A DNA stretch of 64,000 nt, from the NCBI GenBank assembly GCA_961205875.1, contig OY540813.1, positions 23,531,001 to 23,595,000 on the forward strand, read 5' to 3'. Each line of letters opens with the position of its first letter. Within the stretch, counting starts at the first letter, position 1. Origin of the DNA: Sialis fuliginosa (Eukaryota; Arthropoda; Insecta; Megaloptera; Sialidae). Positions 1 to 10,480 of this stretch are shown piece by piece. The position numbers were made by a program, and so were the translations under genes. The notes beneath the pieces are model-generated. The model was given only the letters and a program-made list of their open reading frames with translations. It had not been told where the DNA came from and searched no databases.

Positions 1-2
1 AT

Positions 3-107
3 ATTCCAGTTGGCTTGGTTCCGGCCCGCGGTCACCAATACGACTTCATCTGTGTTTATTTACCGATTATGATATGGGTTCAACTGTTTGCTCTTGAAAT
101 GGGATAA
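3..107 (+). other. possible partial exon at window edge
   Basis: The first 60 bases are much richer in G/C than their surroundings. A frame is open from the window edge to a TAA at 105-107, giving about 34 residues that end in a hydrophobic stretch (roughly ICVYLPIMIWVQLF). The other plus frame starting at base 1 and a minus frame are also open here, so the coding frame is not decided. I do not recognise the peptide. It could be the end of an exon that starts before the window, or a repeat fragment. Only adjoining sequence or transcript data could settle it. Confidence 0.15.
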
Positions 108-297
108 ACTAAATCCATTTGCTTTTGTTAAGTCATACGTATTTACTCAATATGCTATATGTAATCAATACCCCACGAGAGAGCCTTTATTTCCTTTGAA
201 TATAGAAGAAAAGGATGTATGTATTTTTGTTTTGTTTAATAATGGAATTTGAGAATATTGTGTGGCTTTCTTTTTGGTGTATATTATAATGGTTTTT

Positions 298-371
298 TTG
301 ACTAAAAAGACAAAACACAAACACAGTATTTTAAATGATTCATATTTACAAATGTATTTACAAATTTTGGT
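298..371 (+). repeat. partial copy of the 'gtctaaac/aaaagacaaaac' MITE family
   Basis: The segment begins with a block like ACTAAAAAGACAAAACAC, which matches the left end of the short palindromic elements at 10178, 20908 and 21267. No matching right end follows, so this is a solo left half or decayed copy. Confidence 0.4.
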
Positions 372-1556
372 GTAAAATCATTGCACGTTAAATATAAATA
401 GTAAAGTTGAGCACATCGTGACCCGATGTGATCGTGCGTGAGTGCATTTTTTCGGGCGTAAGATATTTCCAAGATAAAAAAGATATTTTCGATAGTAATA
501 TACCTTAAAATTCCAATAAATAATTTATTAATTATTTATAAAACATTGCGCAAACTGTTTTTACCTTTAAGCGCCTACAGTGGAAACTTGGCATTGCACG
601 ATAAAAAATAGATATTTTTAAATTCTTTATAGAAAGTTCTTTTGGGACATAGTCTAATTTTTTTGTTTAGACGTGAGTGACACATACGAGTTCCTGCGTC
701 AAAATGAACTGTTTTTCGCAACTCGAGACGCAGACCTTAGATAATAATTATAACAAACGAAAAAAAAATCACGAAAAGTTCTGAAAAAATCATCATCTAA
801 ATCGTATACTTAATTTTGGAACGTTAAATAGAAATTTTACTTTTGCTTCCTTCTATTATATGCACTATATTTACTACATTTTTGTTGATTTATATATTTC
901 TCATCTATTTTCACTTACTCAACATGTTGGAATATCGTTTGTTTTTTTTTACCTAAAATGATATTGCTAGAAAAAATAAATAAACAACTCAAAAAGTCCT
1001 ACTCACATTTGTATGAAATGTGAAAATTAAGAAAATTATTTACAGGGAAAAATGATTAAACAAATAAAAAATTAATACATATCAGTAAACGAAGTTACTA
1101 ATATAGTACATATTTTTAAATTTCTATTGGATTAAAAGTACTTCAAATTACTTCACTTCTACATGCGAATGTTTGTATTAATACCTTTCCAATATCCATA
1201 ATAATAAAAAGGTTGTTAAACCGCGTCTAATCTACATCCAGATAAACATTTTCTATAACTTTCATTTAATTCGTCCTACAGGTAATTATGTCATTATCCT
1301 TAGCTTATGTTCCTGCAGAAGGGATTACCTTCTTGTTTTTGTTAATATCTAAATTTTGAGTAGCCCTCCAGTGGTGGCGTCAAGACTTCCAGATCTGTTA
1401 TTTATTTATACCATATTTAAGATATAATTTGAAATTCAGAAAACTGTTAAAAATACTATTATTATATTATTATTAAAAATAGTACCACTTAATTATTTAA
1501 AAAAAAATTGGGGTTGTGACTAGGCACCACCGCTGCTGGTATAATTAAATTCAGTA
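372..1556. other. A/T-rich noncoding stretch
   Basis: No gene or well-bounded element seen. A weak inverted pair lies at about 1370-1385 (CCAGTGGTGGCG) and 1526-1540 (CACCACCGCTGCTGG), which may be the ends of a decayed MITE; the match is short. Confidence 0.3.
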
Positions 1557-2135
1557 GATAATTTGTTTTACAACTAGTGTAAAAAAAATTAACAGTAGAT
1601 CAAGCATTTACATAATTTTAAGCAAAAAACCTTATGTAATCCATGTCCGGAAATTTTTCGTGAGGGAGCTATAGCCCAAAATTAGTGTTTATTTAATATC
1701 TAGTAAACCCATTGTAGTACAGTTATGAAATTTGATACACGGTTTGGTATTAATAAGTGTTATCGATTTCCAGTATCAAATAATAATAATTTAGACCAGG
1801 GGTGTGTGGGGCCTATAGGTTTGCCGAATTTTATCAAGTATTTTTTTTTTATCTTTAATTTGTTGGGTTCTTGTAGAAGAATGTATGATATAAAATACAC
1901 AAACATATACTTTCTTAAAAAGAAAGTAACTGCAGAATTTTACTTAATACGGATTCTTCAAATTACAACAAAATAAGTTTATATTCTTGTTCTATAATTA
2001 AAAACTAATTTTGGGCACAAGACTATAGCTCCCTCAGGAAGAATTTCCAGACATAGGTTCACATAAGGTTTTTTGCTTAAAATTACATCCTCGATCTACT
2101 ATAAATTTTTTTTACACTAGTTGTAAATCATCCTG
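1557..2135 (+). mobile_element. TA-flanked element with ~130-bp inverted ends (family A, copy 1)
   Basis: The left end (about 1570-1687) and right end (about 2005-2128) are inverted copies of each other. They share ACAACTAGTGTAAA, a GTAGATC block, AAGCAAAAAACCTTATGT and GAGGGAGCTATAG. The right end closes as CCTG followed by TA, as in the other CAGG-ended elements here; the left terminus is more diverged. The middle (1690-2000) has no transposase. A second copy lies inverted at 61832-62289 and a fragment at 49075-49155. The small frame at 1725-1976 is part of the element and not a gene. Confidence 0.75.
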
Positions 2136-3696
2136 TATATCTACAACTACATATGTATTGAAAGTTTAAAAATGAAATTAAAAACATGATTTCTATAGAA
2201 CATATAATGTTTTATGTATTTTAAAGAAACTAGAACTCATAAATTTTATTTGAATTGACGTTTCAGATAGCGGAAAATGTCAAATCTATAAAAAGAGAAG
2301 ATGAACAAAATATGGATTATTGGAAATGTCACTTGAATTTTTAAACATATTTATAACGTGACGCGTTAGATAAATCTATTTTAGTTTGTGGTTTTTTTAT
2401 GATTTACATGAAATTTACATAACTTATCAATCGAAACTAGAACAGAGATATATAATCTATATACATCGAAAATAATATGATCTTTACTTTATCATAAGTA
2501 TCTACAAGTGGTTAACTATTTCTCGCCAATGTTGTATTGAAAATACTCGCTAGGTGCGGTTCGTGAATTTTCAGATCACGATCGTGAGTGAGTGAGCGTA
2601 TGTGATTAATAATATTTTGTTTATGTGGTCAAATTCAATAAATTACTTTTGTAGATAAGATTTTTCTCTCGACAAAATTCAAACAGTCATATCTCGGTGC
2701 GAAGCCTTACTTATTATTTATTATTTCTTGAATATTATTTTTATAAGTGTCACTCGTTTAATGCATAACTTTGTATGGACGCATCATACATTTAAAACGA
2801 ATATAACTCATATATACATATGTACAATTTATTGATAAACAGTTTTTTTCTCAACCCTGCCATACCTTCTATACCTTTTCTTTACTTTTACAATATATAA
2901 TACGAGTACCACGAATTTGAATCTGAGTGACAGAAAATCGATAAACACGTGCGTGTTGGTTGTCATTTACTAAATCATTAATACATGGAACTTTTATGGA
3001 CGTATTTTATACTTAAATCACAAATTTTCAGTACTTATAAATTGCCAACATTATTTACTACAAATTTATAAAGTTATAAAATTATTGCTGTATCGTTAAA
3101 TTTAGACTTTACCCGCTTTATTTTAAGTGAGATATCGATAAAAAAAACATTCGGTAGGTACCTATATTGTAACAAAAGTTTCAATATTGACTTCTGTATA
3201 AATTGCTTATATTTGTCATCAAAACTAAACAATACATTCTTAATAAGCTATTAAACTAAATGACCATTTATAGCTATAAATAATTAATAAGCTTTTTCAA
3301 ATATAGTAAAGTAATTACTATTCCTGAATATAATAGGTATTGATTTTATATATGTATGTAGTAGGCTTAGGCTATTGTAATCACATTTAATTTATCCTGC
3401 GAGTTTTGGTGGCAATGCTTTATGTTATTTGTTTAATTACTATATTATATAAATTATATAAAATACATATTTTATAGATGTTCAACATTCGGGCCAAATA
3501 AACTATAGTTTAATAAATAAAAATGTTGTATTTATTTACTAACAGCAAGAAATAAAAATACACTAAAAGATATTTACTTAACTCGTATTTTATTTGTTGT
3601 TTCAACGGCTATTAAAAATAAACTGTTTTGTGTAACATATAAAGTCTGGTTTGTCGTAGTTCTTTCAATTTTTCAAAATTGTCTTGATAATATGTA
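2136..3696. other. A/T-rich noncoding stretch
   Basis: No coding frame, RNA gene or clear element seen. A small palindrome (ATCACGATCGTGA) lies near 2575-2590. Confidence 0.35.
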
Positions 3697-4503
3697 GGCG
3701 AACAGAAGGCAAAACGGTCTCAGCAGGTACAACGAACCACCTTAATAACTTTTGAACAGTTGATCCTTCTCCTACATTCGGTCAGTGCGCTTGAACCTGT
3801 CACATGTGGATACAGTGTTTTAGCAAAGAAAGTGATTTTTTTTTATTTTGATGTAATATTTGCTATTTTTGCATAAACCTTTAGTTTAATATAGTTTACT
3901 ACGATGAGTTTTAATGTTGCATACATTGAATGTCCATAGTTTCTTCTAGTTTTGATGTAGAGAGAATAAAACAATACTGCCAACATAACCTCAAAAATGT
4001 TGATTGATTTGATAACAACCGAAAAGGCAAAACGGACCACCAAATAAAAATACAGTTACAAAAAGAGATTCCAGCTCTTCTGAAGAGAATGACACCGAGT
4101 GTCTTTACTGCTCTAATTTGTATTCACAGTCAAATGCAGGGTGGGCCCACTGTTAGTGCGCTAGCATCGATGACTATGATGACGAAGCAGTATATTTGTG
4201 CGAGAGATGTCACTAAATAATTTATTTTATTAAAAACATAATTTTTACAATTAAGGTCAGAAAAAAAAATTGGATGATTTGGTCCGTTTTACCTCGCTAC
4301 GAAGATAAAATAGACCAAAAGGAGGGTATAGGAAATCATCCAATATCTTTTTTTCTGTAATTTATAACTAATTAATAATTAATACATATCATAAAGATAT
4401 AATGACTGATTTATAATGTTACAAAACATCAATAATAAAGCATATATTTTCTTTGAAGAACTTGTTTTTTTTTTATTAAGAACCGTTTTACCTTCTGTGC
4501 CCC
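3697..4503 (+). mobile_element. pogo/Tigger-like element, internally deleted
   Basis: The ends are inverted: GGCGAACAGAAGGCAAAACG at 3697 and, read on the minus strand from 4503, GGGGCACAGAAGGTAAAACG. Each is directly flanked by TA (3695-3696 and 4504-4505), the target duplication of the Tc1/mariner/pogo group. The interior keeps the C-terminal zinc finger of a transposase (4064-4216, plus strand), which matches known tails of pogo/Tigger-type proteins. Two more copies of the end motif lie inside, GGCAAAACGGACCA near 4026-4039 and its complement near 4281-4294, bracketing the zinc-finger segment. At 807 bp it is too short to hold a whole transposase. Class assignment rests on the ends plus the finger. 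Confidence 0.7.
4064..4216 (+). pseudogene. C-terminal zinc-finger remnant of a pogo/Tigger-like transposase
   Basis: One frame reads an acidic serine-rich lead-in (SSSSEEND), then CLYC, a YSQS stretch, WAHC, a stop codon at 4154-4156, CASIDDYDDEAVYLC and ERCH, then TAA at 4214-4216. Known pogo/Tigger-family DDE transposases of insects often end in a PHD-like finger with CxxC, then W-A-H-x-x-C-A, an acidic linker and a final CxxC. That order is kept here. The segment between the first CxxC and WAH is shorter than usual, so an internal Cys pair is probably deleted, and one codon has become a stop. The catalytic DDE domain is absent from the element. It cannot be functional. The alternative, a host PHD-finger exon, is unlikely given the stop and the flanking element ends. 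Confidence 0.6.
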
Positions 4504-5769
4504 TAATACTAACATGTTCCTGCGGTTCGTTTTTTTTAAATAAAAATATAATAATATAAATATAAAAATATAAATTCTTTTTTTTTTAAATATCAATTGT
4601 ATTTTTATAATTACAACAACATCACAATTATTCATGAGTTTAACATTTTTTTATCATAATAATCGATAACGTTATTCTAAAAACCGACAAAATTAAGCAC
4701 ATTATGTGTCTGATTCTATTAAAAAGTGAATACAATAACTAGCTAATTGCGACGCTCGCTTCGCAGTAACGCCTGATGATTGCGCCTGATAACAGAACAG
4801 AATGGACTTGCATATCAATCGATCAAATTTTACAATGCACTAACAAGAGCTTAATTTCAGAAAATATAAGTTAACAATTTACAATTTACTAATAGATAAT
4901 AACTTATTTTTCTCAATTGAAGATATTTTCAACACTATTAATTCCTTGTTGCAAGATTTGTCTTTTATTACATATTTTATGTCATGTGTTGTAGATGTTT
5001 TAAAAATCATTTTAATTATGCACTGTGTTGACAATAAATTAAAAAATAAATAACTAGTGGACATTTTCAAGGTACGTCCTCCATTGGATCCAGGTGACGT
5101 TACTGTGGGGTATTTTAATAGAAAATAAATAAAAAATTTAAGTCAAAGTAGAACATTGATATATTAATTTAGCTGCTTAAGAGAAAATGTATTTATAGAA
5201 AAGAAAGAGAATAGTCTATTGTATTTTGTTCGGAATCTTAAATTGTTATTCTGGCAGATAGAATTAATCTACTATGTCTATCATGTTGTTTGTGTTTGAA
5301 CAATAAACTCAAATGTTTCTGTAATAAAAACATGGCGGAACTACTGAAAATACAACCCGATCAATTTTGTTTAGTAAAAACTATTTTTGTTGAGCAAAAT
5401 AACACATTTATTTCTTTTTCTTCTTAACGAGTAACGCATTAAATTGATTTTCAATTAGCGTTTTCAAAAGTTTTCTTTCGAGTAATTGTTATTCAGAAAT
5501 TAAAGTTGCTAACTCCATAATCGATGTTTAAGCCCAAATTATTCTTGCGACTAATAAACTATTTTAGCATAAGGTAAAATATGAGGTAAGTTGATGATGT
5601 TATTTATAAATAACAATCAACTCTTATCATGTTTTCAAAAAAATTATCTTCTAATTATTAATTTTTACCCCCTGTCACATTTGGAGGGTTGATTTTAGTT
5701 TCATTAGATTCGGCGAGAAAAATACCACAGGGGTGGGAGTTTTAAAGGAAAAACAACAATATTTCGTAT
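4504..5769. other. A/T-rich noncoding stretch
   Basis: No gene seen. A block at 5055-5107 (GGACATTTTCAAGGTACG then a GGTGACGT) weakly resembles 52463-52520 and may be a shared decayed repeat. Confidence 0.3.
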
Positions 5770-5779
5770 AGGAGCCGAG

Positions 5780-5990
5780 ATATGTACGATTTTTTCAGAC
5801 TTAATTTACTATTATCGTCACTGCTTATTCCTTGTGTTATCTAACGTAACAAAATATATATTAAAACCTGGCCAGAAAACACATTTATCTATTAGTTAAA
5901 AAAAAAAACACGTAAATCGAGCAAGTGATTTTCGAGTGACACGCGCCCGAACGGACAGACAGATAGAGAGACGTTTCATTTTATAACATA
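5780..5990 (+). repeat. dispersed repeat, likely non-LTR retrotransposon 3' tail (copy 1)
   Basis: The segment matches 45145-45330 in the same orientation. Shared blocks are TTTACTATTATCGTCACTGC, AACGTAACAAAATATA, AACCTGGCCAGA, an A-rich run with ACACGTAAATCG, TCTCGAGTGA-like sequence and an ACGGACA-GACAGA stretch. Dispersed insect repeats carrying a 'TTCTCGAGTGAT ... ACGGACAGACAGA' block are often retrotransposon 3' regions, so a non-LTR tail is inferred. No coding sequence remains. Confidence 0.5.
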
Positions 5991-6745
5991 CATATGTATT
6001 TAAATTACATAAAAGTCCACTTTAACAGTGCAATAAGTTTTTTTTAGAATATCTCAGCTATAATTTTGGTAATATCAAGTACCATTGTTCTAAATTCTAA
6101 AGCAATTCCAACAGAATACGATACCCAGTTTAAAACGTAAGCAATTGTTTGTTAGCTAGCAAATTTTCATATATTTAATACCGTGCATGAGAATTGCAAA
6201 GTTTATATGCGGAGAACACAAAAGGAAATTATTATTAAATTATTTATGCGCCGTTATTACTTCAATGCAGAATATTTACATTTATTTTAATCATCAATAA
6301 TCCTGAAGAATATCTCTTAGTTAATATTTATTTTTTTATTTTTTATTGCTTTTATATTTATTAAAATTATATAAACTTGGAAACCTTTATATTGTTTATT
6401 TTATCTAGTTGTAATTCCCTAAATATGTACTATGTTTTATTATTTACCTCCAAATTTACGTAAATGCGATAGTATGAATAACATTTTTTAAGATCTATTT
6501 TAATTTCCCCAGGCAATTATTTCAAAAATAAATCAAAATACAAAAAAAATGTTTCAGACAAAAGTTAAAGAGTGTTAGTAACAAAGAGGTCATATTTGTT
6601 TATGGAAATTCCTATTTTTTATTGTAGACATGTGTTCTTCGTGAAAAAAAAACATAAATAAAATAACGACAGTAAAATACAAAGTATATTTCAAAGTATC
6701 CCTAATTTTAATATTAAACTGTTTTTGCTTAGTGATGATCAGTTA

Positions 6746-6955
6746 GGGCCAATCCAGACTATCGAGCCGGTCTCGGTCCGGTCTCGCTCCAATGAAATAT
6801 AAATAAATAATAAACAATTAAATCATTCGCACTATAGGTATCGCTCAGGTCTCAGTCCAATCACACTCCGATACAGTATTACTATACTGAATATTTGACT
6901 GCAGCGAGACCGGACCAAGACCGGTCCAAAACCGGCTCGATAGTCTGAATAGACC
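6746..6955. mobile_element. GC-rich MITE with ~40-bp inverted ends
   Basis: CAGACTATCGAGCCGGTCTC at the left is repeated in inverse at the right (…ACCGGCTCGATAGTCTG). The outer bases GGGCCAAT and AGGTCTAT (minus strand) are also similar. The ends are far richer in G/C than the flanks. The ~130-bp middle has no coding potential. Superfamily is not decided because no clear target duplication is visible. Confidence 0.75.
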
Positions 6956-7581
6956 TTTCACGTACAGATTTTTTTAAATATATCTCCATCATTAATGCTT
7001 GAACAGTTTTCTTTAGTGTTGTATTATAGACCGCTTCCTTGAAGTTGGAGGTAGGTAACTTGCGGTCACAGACGCTTTGTTTTCATCGCTTTGGCCGAAC
7101 GAAAGTGTAGAATTTTTTAATATATTTGTTTTCATCCGAGAAACGTATTTACGGTGTAAAAATCAAAGCATACTTGCGCTCTTTGAAGCCAAATAAATTT
7201 ATTTTCTAAGATGTAATATATTTCATTTTGTATGACTGGAGAACATTATAATCCCATTATTTATAATTGTATTTTGTCTCTAAGCTATTTTTAAGTCTTT
7301 ATTATTTGAACATTTTTAAAAGACATTAATACAGTTTTAATTTAAATTTACAGTAATGGAATAGTATCTTTTAATCGCCGTCTCTATGAAATTATATTTC
7401 TTAATGAAATAAACTAATTAATATTAAAGTAACATACAAATAAGATTCTATTTATAGAGGGCGTATTTAATAATATTAGATATATTAAAGATTTACAGTG
7501 GTAGATTGTAGGAAAATATGAAGAAATATATAAATATATACCTACGTTGGTACATTACGTAGATTAAATTTATTAATTAAG

Positions 7582-7670
7582 GTTGCACGCCGAGACAAAA
7601 CTTTTCTCTATCTGGTATTGCTCTCGATACGAAATCAAGACCGAGACGATACTATTTGAATTTAAAATAA
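7582..7670 (+). repeat. family D ('gagacgagac') fragment
   Basis: GGTTGCACGCCGAGACAAAAC, followed by further GAGAC-type motifs, matches the left end of the longer element at 57721-58347. No right end is found nearby. Confidence 0.45.
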
Positions 7671-8937
7671 AACAAAAAAATCCGTACTGTTGAAGTACTA
7701 ATCGAATAGAAAATACAAACATTTTTTTTTATTTTGATTATTTAAAAGGGTAATCTCTTTTTGAGTGAAAAATCGCTTCTTTACTTAATCTTCTAGTTAA
7801 TAGTCTTAAGAGTTTGCGTTAGCATACGTATATGTATATGGAATTACTGAACCAAATGGCTCCAAACTTGGACTGCATGTTTAGTAAATATATATTTATC
7901 GTTCGATGAACCAGAATAGCTATTTGCTATATTCAATTTTTTAATTGCAAAAAGTTATATTATTTTTTATGCAAAAATTATAACTTTTAATATTTATACA
8001 GTAAAACGTTGGTTGAATTTTTTGGTTGAGATAACCTGGAAAATAGATATTATGCCAATCAGCGAACGAGGGAGACTATGTGACATGGCCATTTATTATC
8101 AAAATAAAATCTTTTTATTATAAATAAAAAAATGTTCCAAGTTTGAGATGAATTAAATCAATGGTTTTTTAATAAAAATTCCAATACTTACAATTACCAA
8201 TATTTTAGTCCTTAAAATAAGATTTCCTACTTAATAAAATGTTGAGAGCAAGTATGTAGGTAGTCAGCTCGTTTGGCTGGATATGGTGTGAGAAATACAA
8301 TATATTTAAAATATAGAGAGTAACATGTTGTGTTGATATAGAATCTTACGAATTCAATTCTAAATTGTTAACACGTAGGAGGAGCATCACGTATTCCGGA
8401 GATATCACGAACAACTCTTAACAAGATTTTGAAGGCAATCTCAAAAAGGAAAGTTATCGCAATCAAAGGGCTACATGGTTCCTGGGTACTAAATTGTCCT
8501 TTCTATTGTTTGAATTGTTTTACTCGGAAGTACCCAACCGTTAAATGCAACAAGATACGTTTGCTTTATTTTTCCTCTTTTATACGGCCATATTATATAT
8601 GAACTGTATTAGGGTTGTTCAAAATCACCAGAAAACTTAAATATTTTTAAATTATTTTTTCGAATTTGAAATTTTGATGAAAATATGGGTGAAAACCTCC
8701 TGATTTTAAAACGAACGGATATTTAGTTTATTTTTCAATATTAAATTTTTATTTTTAAATTAATTGGCGCGAATTAGAAAAAAAAAACCTCTTTGGTAAA
8801 AGTTACGAACAAGTATATATTTAAAATGATTCATAATAGATATAAATGTTTATTTAAAAGTTGTAAAGAAAGTTATTTTCTATATTTGATGTAGATACAA
8901 TTTATTTATTTATATTTTTAACTGTTAGTCAGAAATA
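7671..8937. other. A/T-rich noncoding stretch
   Basis: I see no gene, RNA or bounded repeat here. Confidence 0.35.
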
Positions 8938-10157
8938 CACTGCTTGTCACAATTAGTGGGACACTTTTTCAATGTAACAGAGTTTTGGTAAAAATTGTCA
9001 TATTAATATGAAAATTTATAAAAATCATTAGTGTGGTGTTGTTTCCAAGCCCGAAGAGTAAAAACTTTGTGTGTGCATCGATAGCGGGTGTACAACCCTT
9101 GGAGGGGTGAAAAATGGAAAGTGACAATTTCAAACTTATGAAAAACTCATAAATTGTCTTTTAATTTCCATAGATATCTATATTTTCAATATTAATTGAA
9201 ATAAAATTTATTTTATTTTTAAGAAATATGAATTTTAGGGTAGTTCCTGATAGTGTATTGTTTTAATTTTACCAATGTAGACAGATCAAATGTCGGTCTT
9301 TTATATTACGAAAGGATGACAAAAAAATTCCACTGAATTTTTAGATACGATATTTAAAAAAAGTGTATATTTTTTAAATTTAGGGTAGTTACATCCGTAG
9401 GGGTGAATTGTGGTGCACAAAATTTTTACAAAAATCTTCAAATAAGAGCATTAATTGATTTCTTATAAAATCACACTTAAATTTAACATTCTACCCTACT
9501 ATTTGGGGCGGTTTAGTATTTAAGGGTTGAAGCCTACCCTTATAATTTATTTGTGTTTTTTAACATACAGTACCGTTGTATATACACTTTACTACCTATT
9601 TTGTAAATTTCAAAAATTTATCTTTACTTACGTTGTTCGAATTAATTGTAATACACAGGGGGTTGATTATTAAAGGGTAGAAAAGTAGTTGAAAATTACT
9701 GGATTTTATTGAAATTGTAAATTTATATTTATTGTGATTATTTCTAACAACCCTTGAAGATTTTTAAAATTTCTTTCATATTTTCCTATATTTCTAATAA
9801 CCTAAATTTAGGGGATGATAACAGGTGGTAAATAGAATTAAATATTGATTTAAAAAAATTAATTTATACCTTTAGGGTTAAAATAAGTTCTACGTATAAA
9901 AATTAATGTGAATTTTATCATTATCTTGGAATAAATAGTTTTTAAACTTTTTTTTCAATACTTGAAATTGTCACTTTCCATTTTTCACCCCTCCAAGAGT
10001 TGTACACCCGCTATCGATGCACGCACAAAGTTTTTACTCTTCGGGCTTTGAAACAACACCACACTAATGATTTTTATAAATTTTCATCTTAATATGACAA
10101 TATTTACCAAAACTGTGTTACATTGAAAAAGTGTCCCACTAATTGTGACAAGCAGTG
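8938..10157. mobile_element. Tc1/mariner-type element with exact 196-bp inverted ends
   Basis: The left arm (8938-9133) and right arm (9962-10157) are equal in length and nearly identical as inverted copies. Both start CACTGCTTGTCACAATTAGT and include CGATAGCGGGTGTACA. Each end is flanked by TA (8936-8937 and 10158-10159). CACTG-type termini with a TA duplication are typical of Tc1/mariner elements. The 828-bp interior carries many stops and no DDE/D motif that I can find, so the element is non-autonomous or has lost its transposase. Confidence 0.88.
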
Positions 10158-10177
10158 TATTTGTTTTATACAATACT

Positions 10178-10480
10178 TATACCAAAAAGACAAAACACAA
10201 AACAGTGTTTTTAAAACACTTCATGTTTAAAAATGTACATATAAAGGCTCCTATACAACACCCAATCTGCAAAATCGATTTGTAGGGAGGTAGAACAAGG
10301 GTCAATCGGGTACTGTTATAGTAAGTAGTGTTTTATATATATAGAATTCATAAAGAAAACTTGCCTTTACACGACCCTGCAGATTACCCCTGTAGATTGG
10401 ATGTCAAATTGGGTGGTGTATAGTTTTGTTGTATAGTTTGTTGCCTGTTACTATTTTGTCATTTTGGTCTAAACACAGTA
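10178..10480. mobile_element. MITE family C copy, interrupted by another MITE
   Basis: The left half (ACCAAAAAGACAAAACAC) and right half (TCATTTTGGTCTAAACACAG) are the two ends of the family seen intact at 20908-21040 and 21267-21402. Here they are separated by an inserted ~180-bp element of family E (10245-10425). The nesting shows that family C inserted first. Confidence 0.75.
10245..10425. mobile_element. MITE family E, nested copy
   Basis: It starts AAAGGCTCCTATACAACACC, followed by CAATCTGC, and ends TTGGGTGGTGTATAG, inverted ends matching the element at 25547-25740. The interior contains a TGTAGGGAGGTAG block that is also shared in inverted form (CTTTACCTCCCTATA) with that copy. Confidence 0.75.

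Noticed and set aside
1365..1545. Possible MITE from CCAGTGGTGGCG and CACCACCGCTGCTGG.
   Set aside because: The inverted match covers only ~12 bases with mismatches and no target duplication.
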